Positions 52,601 through 60,624 of a stretch of 64,000 nucleotides of DNA are shown piece by piece. The stretch comes from Demequina sp. NBRC 110052. Its GTDB lineage: Bacteria; Actinomycetota; Actinomycetes; Actinomycetales; Demequinaceae. The stretch spans positions 372,001 through 436,000 of the forward strand of contig NZ_BBRI01000002.1 in the NCBI RefSeq assembly GCF_002090075.1, written 5' to 3'. The position numbers were made by a program, and so were the translations under genes. The stretch's first letter is position 1. Each line of letters begins with the position of its first letter. Below the pieces are notes generated by a model that was not told the origin of the DNA, did no database searches, and worked only from the letters and a program-made list of their open reading frames with translations.

Positions 52601-53332
52601 TCAGGCGTTCCGGACGAGGATGCGGCCGCACTCCTCGCAGCGGGTCACGGTGTCCGGGCCTGCGGCCCGGATCGCCGCGAGGTCGCCCGCGTTGAGCGTC
52701 ATGTGGCAGCCCAGGCACGTGCTGCCCTGCAAGGCCGCTGCGCCCACTCCGCCGTGCTGTTCGCGAAGCTTGTCGTACAGCGCCAGCAGGGCCGCGTCGA
52801 TGCCGTCCGCGGCAGCCGCCCGCTCGTCGTGCACCTTCGCGAGGTCCGCGTCGATCTCCTTGAGCGCGGCGTCGCGCGCGGCCTCGACCTCGGCTATCTG
52901 CGAGGTGATCGCGTCGGCCTGCTCCGTCGCCGACGCGAGCGTGCCCTCAGCACCCTCGAGCCGTTCCATCGCCTCGATCTCCACGTCCTCGAGGTCGCTC
53001 TGGCGTCGGGCGAGCACCTCCAGCTCGCTCTGCAGAGCCTGGAGGTCCTTGGCACTGCCCTGACCCGCGTTGAGGCGCGCAGAGTCGCGCTCGGCGCGCG
53101 TGCGCACCGACTGCACGTCGTCCTCGGCCTTGGTCACGGCGCGCTTGAGGTCGCCAACCTCGGCGCCGCGCGCGACGCGCTCCTCGTGCAGGTCGGCGGC
53201 ACGCGCCGCGAGCTCCTCGAGCTGCGCATGCTCGGGCAGCGTCTCGCGACGGTGGCGCAGCTGCTGGGCGCGCAGATCGGCGTCCTGGACATCAAGCAGT
53301 CGACGCTGGTCTGCTGCGGGTGCGGTGGCCAC
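52601..53332 (-). CDS. C4-type zinc-ribbon coiled-coil protein
   Basis: A 243-aa protein: a long coiled coil (about 10-180, Ala/Glu/Arg/Leu heptads) followed by a C-terminal zinc ribbon with CLGC and CEEC pairs (about 210-235). It resembles the CT398/Rv2229c family of unknown role, sometimes linked to nucleic acid or secretion partners. The GTG at 53332 has AGGAG seven bases upstream, better than the ATG at 53350, which follows the nif3 stop directly. Co-transcribed with nif3 and the phosphatase gene. Confidence 0.87.
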   Translation of the reverse strand: MATAPAADQRRLLDVQDADLRAQQLRHRRETLPEHAQLEELAARAADLHEERVARGAEVGDLKRAVTKAEDDVQSVRTRAERDSARLNAGQGSAKDLQALQSELEVLARRQSDLEDVEIEAMERLEGAEGTLASATEQADAITSQIAEVEAARDAALKEIDADLAKVHDERAAAADGIDAALLALYDKLREQHGGVGAAALQGSTCLGCHMTLNAGDLAAIRAAGPDTVTRCEECGRILVRNA

Positions 53333-53350
53333 GATGGGTCTCCTCGGCAT

Positions 53351-54178
53351 TCAGGAACCGGTCGCGCCGAAGCGCGCGGTCCACGGATCGGTCGTGAGCG
53401 TGCTCACGTGGGTCTCAAGTCCAAGCGCGTCCTCGAGGTGCTGTGCGGCTCCTCGCAGCCACGACCACTCCGACGCGAAGTGCGCGACGTCCACCAGGTA
53501 GGGGCGCCCATCGCCGAGCGCCGCGAGCTCGCGCGCCTCGGAGGCGGGGTGGTGGCGCAGATCGGCAGTGACGTACACGTCGGCGCCTGCGGCGCGCACG
53601 GCATCAAGGAAGGAGTCCCCGGAGCCGCCGAGCACGGCGACCGTCTCCACGCGACCCGCGAGGTCGCCCGCCACGCGCACACCGTGAGCGGTCGCCGGAA
53701 GCACCTCGGCGACCCGCTCAGCGAACTGGTGGAGCGTGCACGGATCAGCCAGCCGCCCCACGCGGCCCGAGCCGAGAGCCGGGTCCGCCGCATCGGGCAC
53801 GAGCGGGACCACGTCGACGACGCCCAGATCGGCCGCGAGCGCGTCGGCCACTCCCCCGGCCGCCGCGTCGGCGTTGGTGTGCGCGTTGAACAGCGCGATG
53901 CCGCGCTCGATGAGCTCGTGGACCATCGCGCCCTTCGCAGTGTCGGCGCGCACAGTCGTGACGCCTCGCAGCAGCAGCGGGTGGTGCGTGACGATCAGGT
54001 CGCAGTCCTCATCCACGGCCTCCTCGAGCACCGCGAGCACCGGGTCCACGGCCAGGAGCACCTTCTCGACCGTCGCACTCGGGCGCCCGACCACGAGTCC
54101 GTTGCGGTCCCAGCCCTCCGCGAGGCGAGGCGGGTAGCGCTGCTCGAGAGCGGTGACGACATCGGAGACCTGGGTCAT
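53351..54178 (-). CDS. Nif3-like dinuclear metal protein
   Basis: A 275-aa member of the Nif3/YbgI/GTP cyclohydrolase I type 2 family. Metal ligand candidates are HHPLLLRG (about 65-72) and the C-terminal HFASEW block with His and Glu. The protein forms a hexamer with a two-metal site in known members; physiological function is open. TAGCCT six bases before the ATG indicates a leaderless mRNA. First gene of an operon with the zinc-ribbon and phosphatase genes, the order found in mycobacteria (Rv2230c-Rv2229c-Rv2228c). Confidence 0.9.
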   Translation of the reverse strand: MTQVSDVVTALEQRYPPRLAEGWDRNGLVVGRPSATVEKVLLAVDPVLAVLEEAVDEDCDLIVTHHPLLLRGVTTVRADTAKGAMVHELIERGIALFNAHTNADAAAGGVADALAADLGVVDVVPLVPDAADPALGSGRVGRLADPCTLHQFAERVAEVLPATAHGVRVAGDLAGRVETVAVLGGSGDSFLDAVRAAGADVYVTADLRHHPASEARELAALGDGRPYLVDVAHFASEWSWLRGAAQHLEDALGLETHVSTLTTDPWTARFGATGS

Positions 54179-54190
54179 GGCACCAGGCTA
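54179..54190 (-). promoter_or_regulatory. Leaderless promoter box of the nif3-like gene
   Basis: Minus-strand TAGCCT (54190-54185), six bases, then ATG at 54178. It overlaps the stop codon of the upstream channel gene (54188-54190), so this promoter lies inside the end of the neighbouring gene. Confidence 0.55.
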
Positions 54191-55039
54191 GTGCGCGGGG
54201 CCGCCCCCAGCCGAACCGGGCTTCCTGCGCTCGCCCTTGATCGCGTCGGGCGTCTCGCCGTGGGCCAGCAGCACGTCGATCTTCGCCTCGAGGTGAGCGA
54301 TCCGCTCCGCGAGGGCCTCCTCCCTGGCCCGAGACTCCGCGCGAGCTGCGGCATCACGCTCCTCGGCCTCGTCGTCCCGCTGCTCATCCTCCTCGCCCGA
54401 GGTGATCGAGACGAACCATGCCGCCACCGAGGCGGTGACGACACCGAGCAGGGCGATGCCGAGGAGCATCATGCCGCCCGCGACCAGCCGACCCGTGACG
54501 GACACTGGCGCGTAGTCGCCGTATCCCACGGTGGTGACGGTCACGAACGCCCACCACAGCGCATCGCCGAACGTGTTGATCGCAGAGTCCGCGACCTCCC
54601 GTTCGGCGGAGAGCACCCAGACCGAGCCGATCCACAGCAGCAGCACCGTCGAGAGCACCACCGCCTGGATCGTCTTCATGCGCCCACCGCTCGACAGCAG
54701 GGACGTGCCCTGCGCGAAGACCGAGAGAATCTTGAGCGGTCGCGCCGCCGGCAGCAGCACCGCGATGACGTCCAGTGGATGGGTCCAGACGTAGCGCCAC
54801 GACTTCTCCGACAGCACCGTGCGGATGATGAGGTCTGCGAGGAACACCACCCAGATGGCGATCTGGATCGCCTCGAGCGCATGCCGAGTCGTCGCGTCGA
54901 AGTACAGGAAGCCGATGATGCGTGCCGACCACGCCACAAGGAAGACGAACGCGAGCACGGCCATCGGACCATCGGTCTTCTCGCGGTAGCCCTCGTACTT
55001 GCGGCCGCTCGTCAACTCGTTCAACTGGTCCAGCGCCAT
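54188..55039 (-). CDS. Voltage-gated-type potassium channel
   Basis: A 283-aa membrane protein with six helices in the Kv arrangement: S1-S4 in residues 25-135 (S4-like RPLKILSVFAQ has few positive charges), then S5, the pore loop with the selectivity filter TVTTVGYGD, and S6. A C-terminal tail with a long Glu/Arg/Ala helix (about 235-275) likely forms a tetramerising coiled coil. The ATG at 55039 follows GGGAGGGG at five bases. It is probably a potassium channel, though the voltage sensor looks weak. Confidence 0.88.
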   Translation of the reverse strand: MALDQLNELTSGRKYEGYREKTDGPMAVLAFVFLVAWSARIIGFLYFDATTRHALEAIQIAIWVVFLADLIIRTVLSEKSWRYVWTHPLDVIAVLLPAARPLKILSVFAQGTSLLSSGGRMKTIQAVVLSTVLLLWIGSVWVLSAEREVADSAINTFGDALWWAFVTVTTVGYGDYAPVSVTGRLVAGGMMLLGIALLGVVTASVAAWFVSITSGEEDEQRDDEAEERDAAARAESRAREEALAERIAHLEAKIDVLLAHGETPDAIKGERRKPGSAGGGPAH

Positions 55040-55120
55040 CGGGACCCCTCCCATCGCCTTCGTTGTGCACGAGGCTAGCGCGGTCAAGGCGCGAGCGATC
55101 AGGCGACAGCCTGCACTGGG

Positions 55121-55194
55121 TGGGCCCTGCCGGACTCGAACCGACGACACCTGCGGTGTAAACGCAGTGCTCTAACCAACTGAGCTAAGGGCCC
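55121..55194 (-). tRNA. tRNA-Val (anticodon TAC)
   Basis: Minus-strand cloverleaf of 74 nt: acceptor GGGCCCT/AGGGCCC with discriminator A, D-arm TAGCTCAGTTGGTTAGAGCA, anticodon stem CTGCG/CGCAG with loop TTTACAC giving anticodon TAC (reads GTA/GTG), and the T-arm GTCGGTTCGAGTCCGGC. The 3' CCA is not encoded. No other tRNA adjoins. Confidence 0.95.
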
Positions 55195-55222
55195 GTGAGC
55201 ATTCTCCCCCAAGGGGAGAGGC

Positions 55223-55687
55223 TCAGCCGAGGAGCGCGGCGACCTCTCGACGATAGTCATCCACGTCGCGCGCCTCTCCCGTGGGATTCACGACCGCCCA
55301 GCGCACGACGCCCTCGGCGTCGATGAGGAACGTGCCGCGAGTCGCGAGGCCCTTCCGTGGGTTGAACACGCCGTAATCGCGCGACGCATCCCCGTGGGGC
55401 CAGAAGTCGCTCAGCAGGGTCTCGGCGAAGCGGTGGGTGTCGCCCCACGCCTTGAGCGTGTACATCGAGTCGCACGAGACGACCACGACCCGCAGGTCGT
55501 CGCGCGACCTGAGGTCGGCGGCGTCGCGAAGATCGATGAGCTCGTTCGTGCACGTGTCGGAGAACGCGAACGGCACGAAGACGAGCAGTGTCGCCGTACC
55601 GCGAAGGTCGTCGAGCGAGACCTGGCGCCCGTGCTGGTCCGTGAGCGAGAACGCGGGCGCGGGGTGCCCCACGAGGGGGTTCGTCAC
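55223..55687 (-). CDS. Peroxiredoxin, AhpE-like
   Basis: A 154-aa thioredoxin-fold peroxidase. The peroxidatic cysteine is Cys46 in FAFSDTCTNEL; a second cysteine, Cys72 (VVVSCDSMYT), lies on the next strand. The length and the FAFS..C motif resemble AhpE (Rv2238c), which lies at the same place in M. tuberculosis. The GTG at 55687 overlaps the DUF3052 stop by four bases, so it is coupled to it. It reduces peroxides in the cytosol. Confidence 0.9.
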   Translation of the reverse strand: MTNPLVGHPAPAFSLTDQHGRQVSLDDLRGTATLLVFVPFAFSDTCTNELIDLRDAADLRSRDDLRVVVVSCDSMYTLKAWGDTHRFAETLLSDFWPHGDASRDYGVFNPRKGLATRGTFLIDAEGVVRWAVVNPTGEARDVDDYRREVAALLG

Positions 55688-56112
55688 TTGCTGCGGCCCT
55701 TCTCGACGAGCTGCGTGGCCCACCATGAGCCGCCCACGACGAACGTCGAGGTCGCGTGCAGGCCAGCGAGCGAGGACGACTCCTCGACGTCGCGCGGCTC
55801 GACCGCGCCCGGGCTGCCTGCCTTGGGCGACAGCAGCCACACGCCGCAACCGTCGTCGAGGAGGGACTGCACGTCCATCAGCAGATCGGCCAGATCGCCG
55901 TCTCCGTCGCGGTACCAGACGATGGCACCGTCGACCACGTCGCCGAAGTCCTCATCGGCGAGCTGCTCGCCCGTGACGTCCTCGATGGACTCGCGCAGAG
56001 CCTCGTCCACGTCGTCGTCGTAGCCGTACTCCTGGATGATCTGCCCGGCCTTGAAGCCGAACCTGGCGATGACGCCGTTGTCCGCGGCACTCGCGCCCTC
56101 CTGTGTCGCCAC
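55684..56112 (-). CDS. DUF3052 family protein
   Basis: A 142-aa acidic protein: GVIARFGFKAGQIIQEYGYDDDVDE at the start, and VWLLSPKAGSPGAVEPRDVEES in the middle; no membrane segment. It is an actinobacterial family of unknown function that in M. tuberculosis (Rv2239c) lies beside ahpE. The GTG at 56112 has GGGAG about ten bases upstream. It precedes the peroxiredoxin gene in an operon and is divergent from aceE. Confidence 0.82.
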   Translation of the reverse strand: MATQEGASAADNGVIARFGFKAGQIIQEYGYDDDVDEALRESIEDVTGEQLADEDFGDVVDGAIVWYRDGDGDLADLLMDVQSLLDDGCGVWLLSPKAGSPGAVEPRDVEESSSLAGLHATSTFVVGGSWWATQLVEKGRSK

Positions 56113-56454
56113 GGTGGCGGCGCTCCCTTCGTCGTCGATGGCCGCGCCGGTCGGCGGGCTTGCGCTCAAGCGTAGAGGTCCGTGCGTCAGGGGTGCAATC
56201 GCCCGACGCCGAAGCATCCTCTCCGGCGTCTCGCCTTCTCCCCGGGTCGAGTCCAGGGCGCGCGCGAGCCGCGCACGCGGGCACCCCGGGGCGCACCAGG
56301 CGACCCCCGCGTCGGGCGCTCGCACGGGCCGTGCGCCGTGCGCTGGCGTGACAACGCCCTCGGATGTGACAAGAATGGCCGGGAAAGGCGGTATCTCCGC
56401 CGCTCCCCCATTTCGGCGGCGCACCACCCCTGCGCCCGAGAGGAAGGCGACCCC
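56113..56454. promoter_or_regulatory. Intergenic region between DUF3052 and aceE
   Basis: A 342-nt stretch without a credible gene. The heptamer GTGACAA occurs twice, at 56348-56354 and 56366-56372 (period 18 bp), about 85-105 bp before aceE; a TATCTC-like element follows. These could be promoter -35 copies or a repeated operator. Close to the start, GAGAGGAAGG provides the ribosome site. The rest is GC-rich with no clear structure. Confidence 0.45.
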
Positions 56455-59169
56455 GTGAGCCTGCACGGCGAGGTAGACAAGGACCCCAACGAGACCTCAG
56501 AGTGGCTCGAGTCGCTCGACGGATTGATCGAGACCGGCGGCGAGAGCCGCGCCGAATACGTGATCGAGCGCATGGTCGACCACGCTGCCAAGAAGCAGCT
56601 GTCGGTGCCGCTGAGCCTCAACACCCCGTACGTCAACACCATCCACGCGGACGACGAGCCCGAGTTCCCCGGCGACGAGGAGATCGAGCGCCGCTACCGC
56701 GGCTGGATCCGCTGGAACGCGGCCGTCATGGTCACGCGCGCGCAGGCGGCAGGCAAGGGCGTCGGCGGACACATCTCGTCGTACGCGTCCGTGGCGACGC
56801 TGTACGAGGTGGGTCTCAACCACTTCTTCAAGGGCAAGGACCACCCGAGCGGCGGCGACCAGATCTACTTCCAGGGCCACGCCGCGCCCGGCGTGTACGC
56901 CCGCGGCCTCGTCGAGGGCCGCTTCTCCGAGGAGGACCTCGACTCGTTCCGTCAGGAGCACTCGGCCCCCGGCCGCGGCCTCTCGTCCTACCCGCACCCG
57001 CGCCTCATGCCCGACGTCTGGGAGTTCCCCACGGTGTCGATGGGCCTGGGCCCCGCCTCAGCCATCTACCAGGCCTGGACCAACCGCTACCTGCAGATGC
57101 GCGGGCTCAAGGACACGTCCGACCAGCACGTGTGGGCCTTCCTCGGCGACGGCGAGATGGACGAGCCCGAGTCGCGCGGCATGCTCCAGTTGGCCGCGAA
57201 CCAGGGGCTCGACAACCTCACGTTCGTGGTGAACTGCAACCTGCAGCGCCTCGACGGCCCCGTGCGAGGCAACGGCAAGATCATCCAGGAGCTCGAGGCG
57301 TTCTTCCGCGGCGCCGGCTGGAACGTCATCAAGGTCGTGTGGGGCCGCGGCTGGGACCCGCTGCTCAAGCGCGACGAGGACGGTGCCCTGGTCAACCTCA
57401 TGAACACGGTGCCGGACGGCGACTTCCAGACCTTCCGTGCCGAGTCCGGCGCGTTCATCCGTGACCAGTTCTTCGGCGGCGACCCGCGCGCCAAGGAACT
57501 CGTCAAGGACATGACGGACGACGAGATCTGGGCGCTCAAGCGCGGCGGCCACGATTACCGCAAGCTGTACGCCGCGTACGCGCGGGCCACGTCGGAGAAG
57601 AACGGCAAGCCGACCGTCATCCTCGCGAAGACCATCAAGGGCTACGGCCTCGGTTCGAACTTCGCGGCGCGCAACTCGACGCACCAGATGAAGAAGCTCG
57701 CGATGGCCGATCTCAAGGTGCTGCGCGACACCTTCGACATCCCGTTCACGGACGAGCAGCTCGAGGCGGACCCGTACAACCCGCCGTACTACCACCCCGG
57801 CTTCGACGACCCGGCGATCCAGTACATGCTGGACCGCCGCAAGCAGCTGGGCGGCTGGGTGCCCGAGCGCCGCGACCCGAACACGCAGATCGACATGCCG
57901 GACCCCAAGGCGTACGAGCTGCTCGCGAAGGGCTCCGGCAAGCAGGAGGTCGCCACCACGATGGCGTTCGTCCGCCTGTTCAAGGACCTCGTCAAGGACA
58001 AGGGCTTCGGCCACCGCATCGTGCCGATCATCCCCGACGAGGCACGCACGTTCGGCCTGGACTCGATCTTCCCCAGCGCGAAGATCTTCAACACCAAGGG
58101 CCAGAACTACCTGCCGGTGGACCGCGAGCTGATGCTCAGCTACAAGGAGTCCGAGGCCGGTCAGATCATGCACACCGGCATCAACGAGGCCGGCTCGGCC
58201 GCCGCGTTCCAGGCCGTGGGCACCTCGTACGCCACGCACGGCGAGCCGCTGATCCCGTTCTACATCTTCTACTCGATGTTCGGGTTCCAGCGCACGGGCG
58301 ACCAGTTCTGGGCGGCGGGCGACCAGATGACGCGAGGCTTCATCATCGGCGCCACCGCCGGCCGCACCACGCTCACCGGTGAGGGCCTGCAGCACGCCGA
58401 CGGGCACTCGCCGCTCATCGCCGGCACGAACTCGGCCGTCATCACGTACGACCCGGCGTTCGGCTACGAGATTCGCCACATCGTCAAGGACGGCATCGAG
58501 CGGATGTACGGGCCCGAGGACGGTCGCGACCCCAACGTCATGTACTACCTGACGGTGTACAACGAGCCGATCCAGCAGCCCGCCGAGCCGGAGGACGTGG
58601 ACGTCGAGGGCATCCTCAAGGGCATCCACCGCATCGCCGTGGCACCTGCGGGCGAGGGCCCCGAGGCGCAGATCCTCGCCTCCGGCGTCGCCGTGCCGTG
58701 GGCGCTCGAGGCGCAGGAGCTGCTCCAGGCTCACTGGGGCGTCCGTGCCGCGGTGTGGTCGGTGACCTCGTGGAGCGAGCTGCGCCGCGAGGCGCTTGCC
58801 GCTGAGGAGGCCGCGTTCCTGCACCCCGATCAGCCCGTCCGCACGCCGTACCTCACCGCGAAGCTGTCCGGGGCCCAGGGCCCGTTCGTCGCGACCACGG
58901 ACTTCGACCACCTGGTCCCCGACCAGGTGCGCGCGTGGATCCCGGGCACGTACGCCACCCTCGGCGCCGACGGCTTCGGCTTCTCCGACACCCGTGCGGC
59001 CGCGCGTCGCTACTTCAAGATCGACGGTCCGTCGACTGCGGTCAAGGTGCTCCAGCAGCTTGAGCGTGCGGGCCAGGTCGCCCCCGGCACCACTGCTCAG
59101 GCGATCGCGAAGTACGACCTGCACGACGTCACCAAGGGCACGTCGGGCAACGCGGGCGGCGACGCCTAG
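56455..59169 (+). CDS. aceE: Pyruvate dehydrogenase E1, homodimeric type
   Basis: Decarboxylates pyruvate with thiamine diphosphate and loads the acetyl group onto the lipoyl domains of E2. The GTG at 56455 has AGGAAGG upstream and gives 904 aa. The thiamine-binding motif GDGEMDEP starts at residue 231 and continues to [23 protein letters not shown] lies in the pyrimidine domain. Matching E2 and E3 genes are at 3.97-7.15 kb. As in M. tuberculosis it lies directly before the PucR-type regulator and fatty-acid genes, so acetyl-CoA supply is adjacent to its main consumer. A strong terminator follows. Confidence 0.96.
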   Translation: MSLHGEVDKDPNETSEWLESLDGLIETGGESRAEYVIERMVDHAAKKQLSVPLSLNTPYVNTIHADDEPEFPGDEEIERRYRGWIRWNAAVMVTRAQAAGKGVGGHISSYASVATLYEVGLNHFFKGKDHPSGGDQIYFQGHAAPGVYARGLVEGRFSEEDLDSFRQEHSAPGRGLSSYPHPRLMPDVWEFPTVSMGLGPASAIYQAWTNRYLQMRGLKDTSDQHVWAFLGDGEMDEPESRGMLQLAANQGLDNLTFVVNCNLQRLDGPVRGNGKIIQELEAFFRGAGWNVIKVVWGRGWDPLLKRDEDGALVNLMNTVPDGDFQTFRAESGAFIRDQFFGGDPRAKELVKDMTDDEIWALKRGGHDYRKLYAAYARATSEKNGKPTVILAKTIKGYGLGSNFAARNSTHQMKKLAMADLKVLRDTFDIPFTDEQLEADPYNPPYYHPGFDDPAIQYMLDRRKQLGGWVPERRDPNTQIDMPDPKAYELLAKGSGKQEVATTMAFVRLFKDLVKDKGFGHRIVPIIPDEARTFGLDSIFPSAKIFNTKGQNYLPVDRELMLSYKESEAGQIMHTGINEAGSAAAFQAVGTSYATHGEPLIPFYIFYSMFGFQRTGDQFWAAGDQMTRGFIIGATAGRTTLTGEGLQHADGHSPLIAGTNSAVITYDPAFGYEIRHIVKDGIERMYGPEDGRDPNVMYYLTVYNEPIQQPAEPEDVDVEGILKGIHRIAVAPAGEGPEAQILASGVAVPWALEAQELLQAHWGVRAAVWSVTSWSELRREALAAEEAAFLHPDQPVRTPYLTAKLSGAQGPFVATTDFDHLVPDQVRAWIPGTYATLGADGFGFSDTRAAARRYFKIDGPSTAVKVLQQLERAGQVAPGTTAQAIAKYDLHDVTKGTSGNAGGDA

Positions 59170-59187
59170 GAACCCCGGCACCGCTCC

Positions 59188-59223
59188 CGAAGGCCCCGTC
59201 CGCGCATGCGGACGGGGCCTTCG
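59188..59223 (+). terminator. Terminator of aceE
   Basis: A perfect 16-bp stem (59188-59203 with 59208-59223) around a GCAT loop, 18 nt after the aceE stop. It shares the CGAAGGCCC arm with the glnA terminator. Confidence 0.92.
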
Positions 59224-59250
59224 TCTATGCGCGGAGATAGAGACTCCGGT

Positions 59251-59280
59251 TCTCCACAGCGAACCGGTTGCCTGTGGAGA
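59251..59280. promoter_or_regulatory. 30-bp near-perfect palindrome upstream of fasR-like gene
   Basis: The arms TCTCCACAG (59251-59259) and CTGTGGAGA (59272-59280) enclose a second palindrome AACCGGTT (59262-59269); only two central-flank positions break the symmetry over 30 bp. CTCTCGAGAG (59281-59290), a separate 10-bp palindrome, follows directly. Length and symmetry suggest a DNA-protein binding site. Confidence 0.6.
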
Positions 59281-59311
59281 CTCTCGAGAGAAACGGGGCA
59301 TTTCGGGGCAC

Positions 59312-59335
59312 GATGCCCCCAGCATTGGGGGCATC
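59312..59335. promoter_or_regulatory. 24-bp inverted repeat upstream of fasR-like gene
   Basis: GATGCCCCC (59312-59320) and GGGGGCATC (59327-59335), nine-base arms around AGCATT. It abuts the next inverted repeat by one shared base. Confidence 0.55.
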
Positions 59336-59376
59336 CCGTTGTGGAGAGCCCACAACGGGGCTCTAGAATCACGCTC
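59335..59376 (+). promoter_or_regulatory. fasR-like promoter with operator-like inverted repeat
   Basis: CCCGTTGTGG (59335-59344) and CCACAACGGG (59350-59359) form a perfect ten-base inverted repeat around AGAGC. It covers the likely -35 (TTGTGG, 59339-59344). TAGAAT (59364-59369), seven bases before the ATG, is the -10, so the mRNA is probably leaderless. An alternative seven-base pairing AGAGCCC/GGGCTCT (59345-59351 with 59358-59364) overlaps it. Confidence 0.6.
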
Positions 59377-60546
59377 ATGCCCCAAGCCGAGATCCGCGCA
59401 GATACCCTGCGCCGACTCCGGGCGGGAGGGGGCCGCCTCGCGACGGCCGCCCTCAAGACGCTCGACGCCGAGTACCCGTGGTTCCGCGCGCTTCCCGCGC
59501 AGGAACGATCCTGGGTAGGCATCGTCGCGCAGGCGGGCATCGACTCGTTCATCTCATGGTTCGCGGATCCCGGCGAGAGCACCCGCTCCGCGATCGAGGT
59601 GTTCGCCGCGGCGCCGCCCGAGCTCACGCGAGTGATCTCGCTCCAGCACACGCTCTCGATCGTGCGCACGGTGGTCAAGGTCGTCGAGAGCCACTCCGAC
59701 GAGTTCGCCGCGCCCGGAGGCGAGGCCCAGCTGCGCGAGGCGGTGCTGCGCTACTCGCGCGAGATCGCCTTCTCCGCGGCCGAGGTCTACGCACGTGCCG
59801 CCGAGTCGCGCGGCGCGTGGGACGCGCGACTCGAGGCGCTCGTGATCGATGCACTCGTGCGCGGCGAGGTCGACGACTCCCTCCCCTCACGCGCAGCGGC
59901 GCTCGGCTGGAAGCCCGGCCCAACGCTGGTGATGGTCGGCCTCACGGACGGCCAGCTGGGCGAGGTACAGTCGGCCGAGGTGAGGCGCTCCATCCGCCGT
60001 GCCGCTACCGGCGCCCTCGTCGGCATTCATGGCGAAGAGCTCGTCGTCGTGGCGCGCTCGGACGAGGACCACGGCGCGCTCGCGCGCCACCTGCTGACGA
60101 ACTTCGGCTCGGGTCCTGTGGTCATCGGCCCCGACGCTGTCACGCTCGTCGAGGTCGCACGCGCCACCCGTGCCGCGATCCACGGAGTCATGGCCGCGCC
60201 CGCGTGGGCACTGACCCCGCGCCCTGTCGCCGCGGACGATCTCCTGCCCGAGCGCGTGCTCGTCGGCGATCCCGTGGCACGTGAACGGCTGCTCGCGATC
60301 GCGTACGACCCCATCGTGAAGGCCGGAGGCGCGCTCACCGAAACCGTCTCCACGTTCCTCGACTGCGGGCGCTCGCTCGAGCACGCGGCGAGGACGATGT
60401 TCGTCCACGCCAACACGGTCCGCTACCGCCTCAAGAAGGTCGCGGAGCTCACTGGCTGGGACGTGCTGAGCACGAGAGACGCGCACGTGCTGGAAACAGC
60501 CTTCGCACTGGGCCGTCTGCGGGACGGCGCTCGCGCGTCTTTGTAG
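59377..60546 (+). CDS. fasR: PucR-type transcriptional regulator, FasR-like
   Basis: A 389-aa regulator with a long N-terminal sensory part and the C-terminal PucR helix-turn-helix: TVSTFLDCGRSLEHAARTMFVHANTVRYRLKKVAELTG (about 325-363). The same protein type lies directly before fabD in Streptomyces coelicolor (FasR, activator of the fab operon) and in M. tuberculosis (Rv2242). Role by context: control of fatty acid synthesis, probably sensing an acyl intermediate. The ATG at 59377 is supported by TAGAAT seven bases upstream. An upstream cluster of palindromes suggests autoregulation. Confidence 0.85.
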   Translation: MPQAEIRADTLRRLRAGGGRLATAALKTLDAEYPWFRALPAQERSWVGIVAQAGIDSFISWFADPGESTRSAIEVFAAAPPELTRVISLQHTLSIVRTVVKVVESHSDEFAAPGGEAQLREAVLRYSREIAFSAAEVYARAAESRGAWDARLEALVIDALVRGEVDDSLPSRAAALGWKPGPTLVMVGLTDGQLGEVQSAEVRRSIRRAATGALVGIHGEELVVVARSDEDHGALARHLLTNFGSGPVVIGPDAVTLVEVARATRAAIHGVMAAPAWALTPRPVAADDLLPERVLVGDPVARERLLAIAYDPIVKAGGALTETVSTFLDCGRSLEHAARTMFVHANTVRYRLKKVAELTGWDVLSTRDAHVLETAFALGRLRDGARASL

Positions 60547-60624
60547 GAATCCCACAGAACTGGGCGCGTCTTTCGTGAAAGCGTCGGCGCGGCGAAAGTC
60601 GCGAGCGTGAGGCAGTCTAGGACC
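60547..60624 (+). promoter_or_regulatory. fasR-fabD intergenic region with leaderless fabD promoter
   Basis: CAGTCT (60613-60618) and six bases precede the fabD ATG, with no Shine-Dalgarno. CTTTCG (60570-60575) and CGAAAG (60593-60598) are inverted copies around the -35 zone, and CCCA/TGGG half-sites flank CAGAAC at 60551-60564. This is where a FasR-type activator would be expected to bind. Confidence 0.5.

Noticed and set aside
59206..59376. N-terminal extension of the FasR-like protein from upstream frame
   Set aside because: The extra residues would be encoded by the terminator and palindromes. The leaderless box at 59364-59369 supports the ATG at 59377.
57058..59385. A 775-residue minus-strand frame opposite aceE
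   Set aside because: Pure shadow of the AceE codon pattern. It crosses the aceE terminator.
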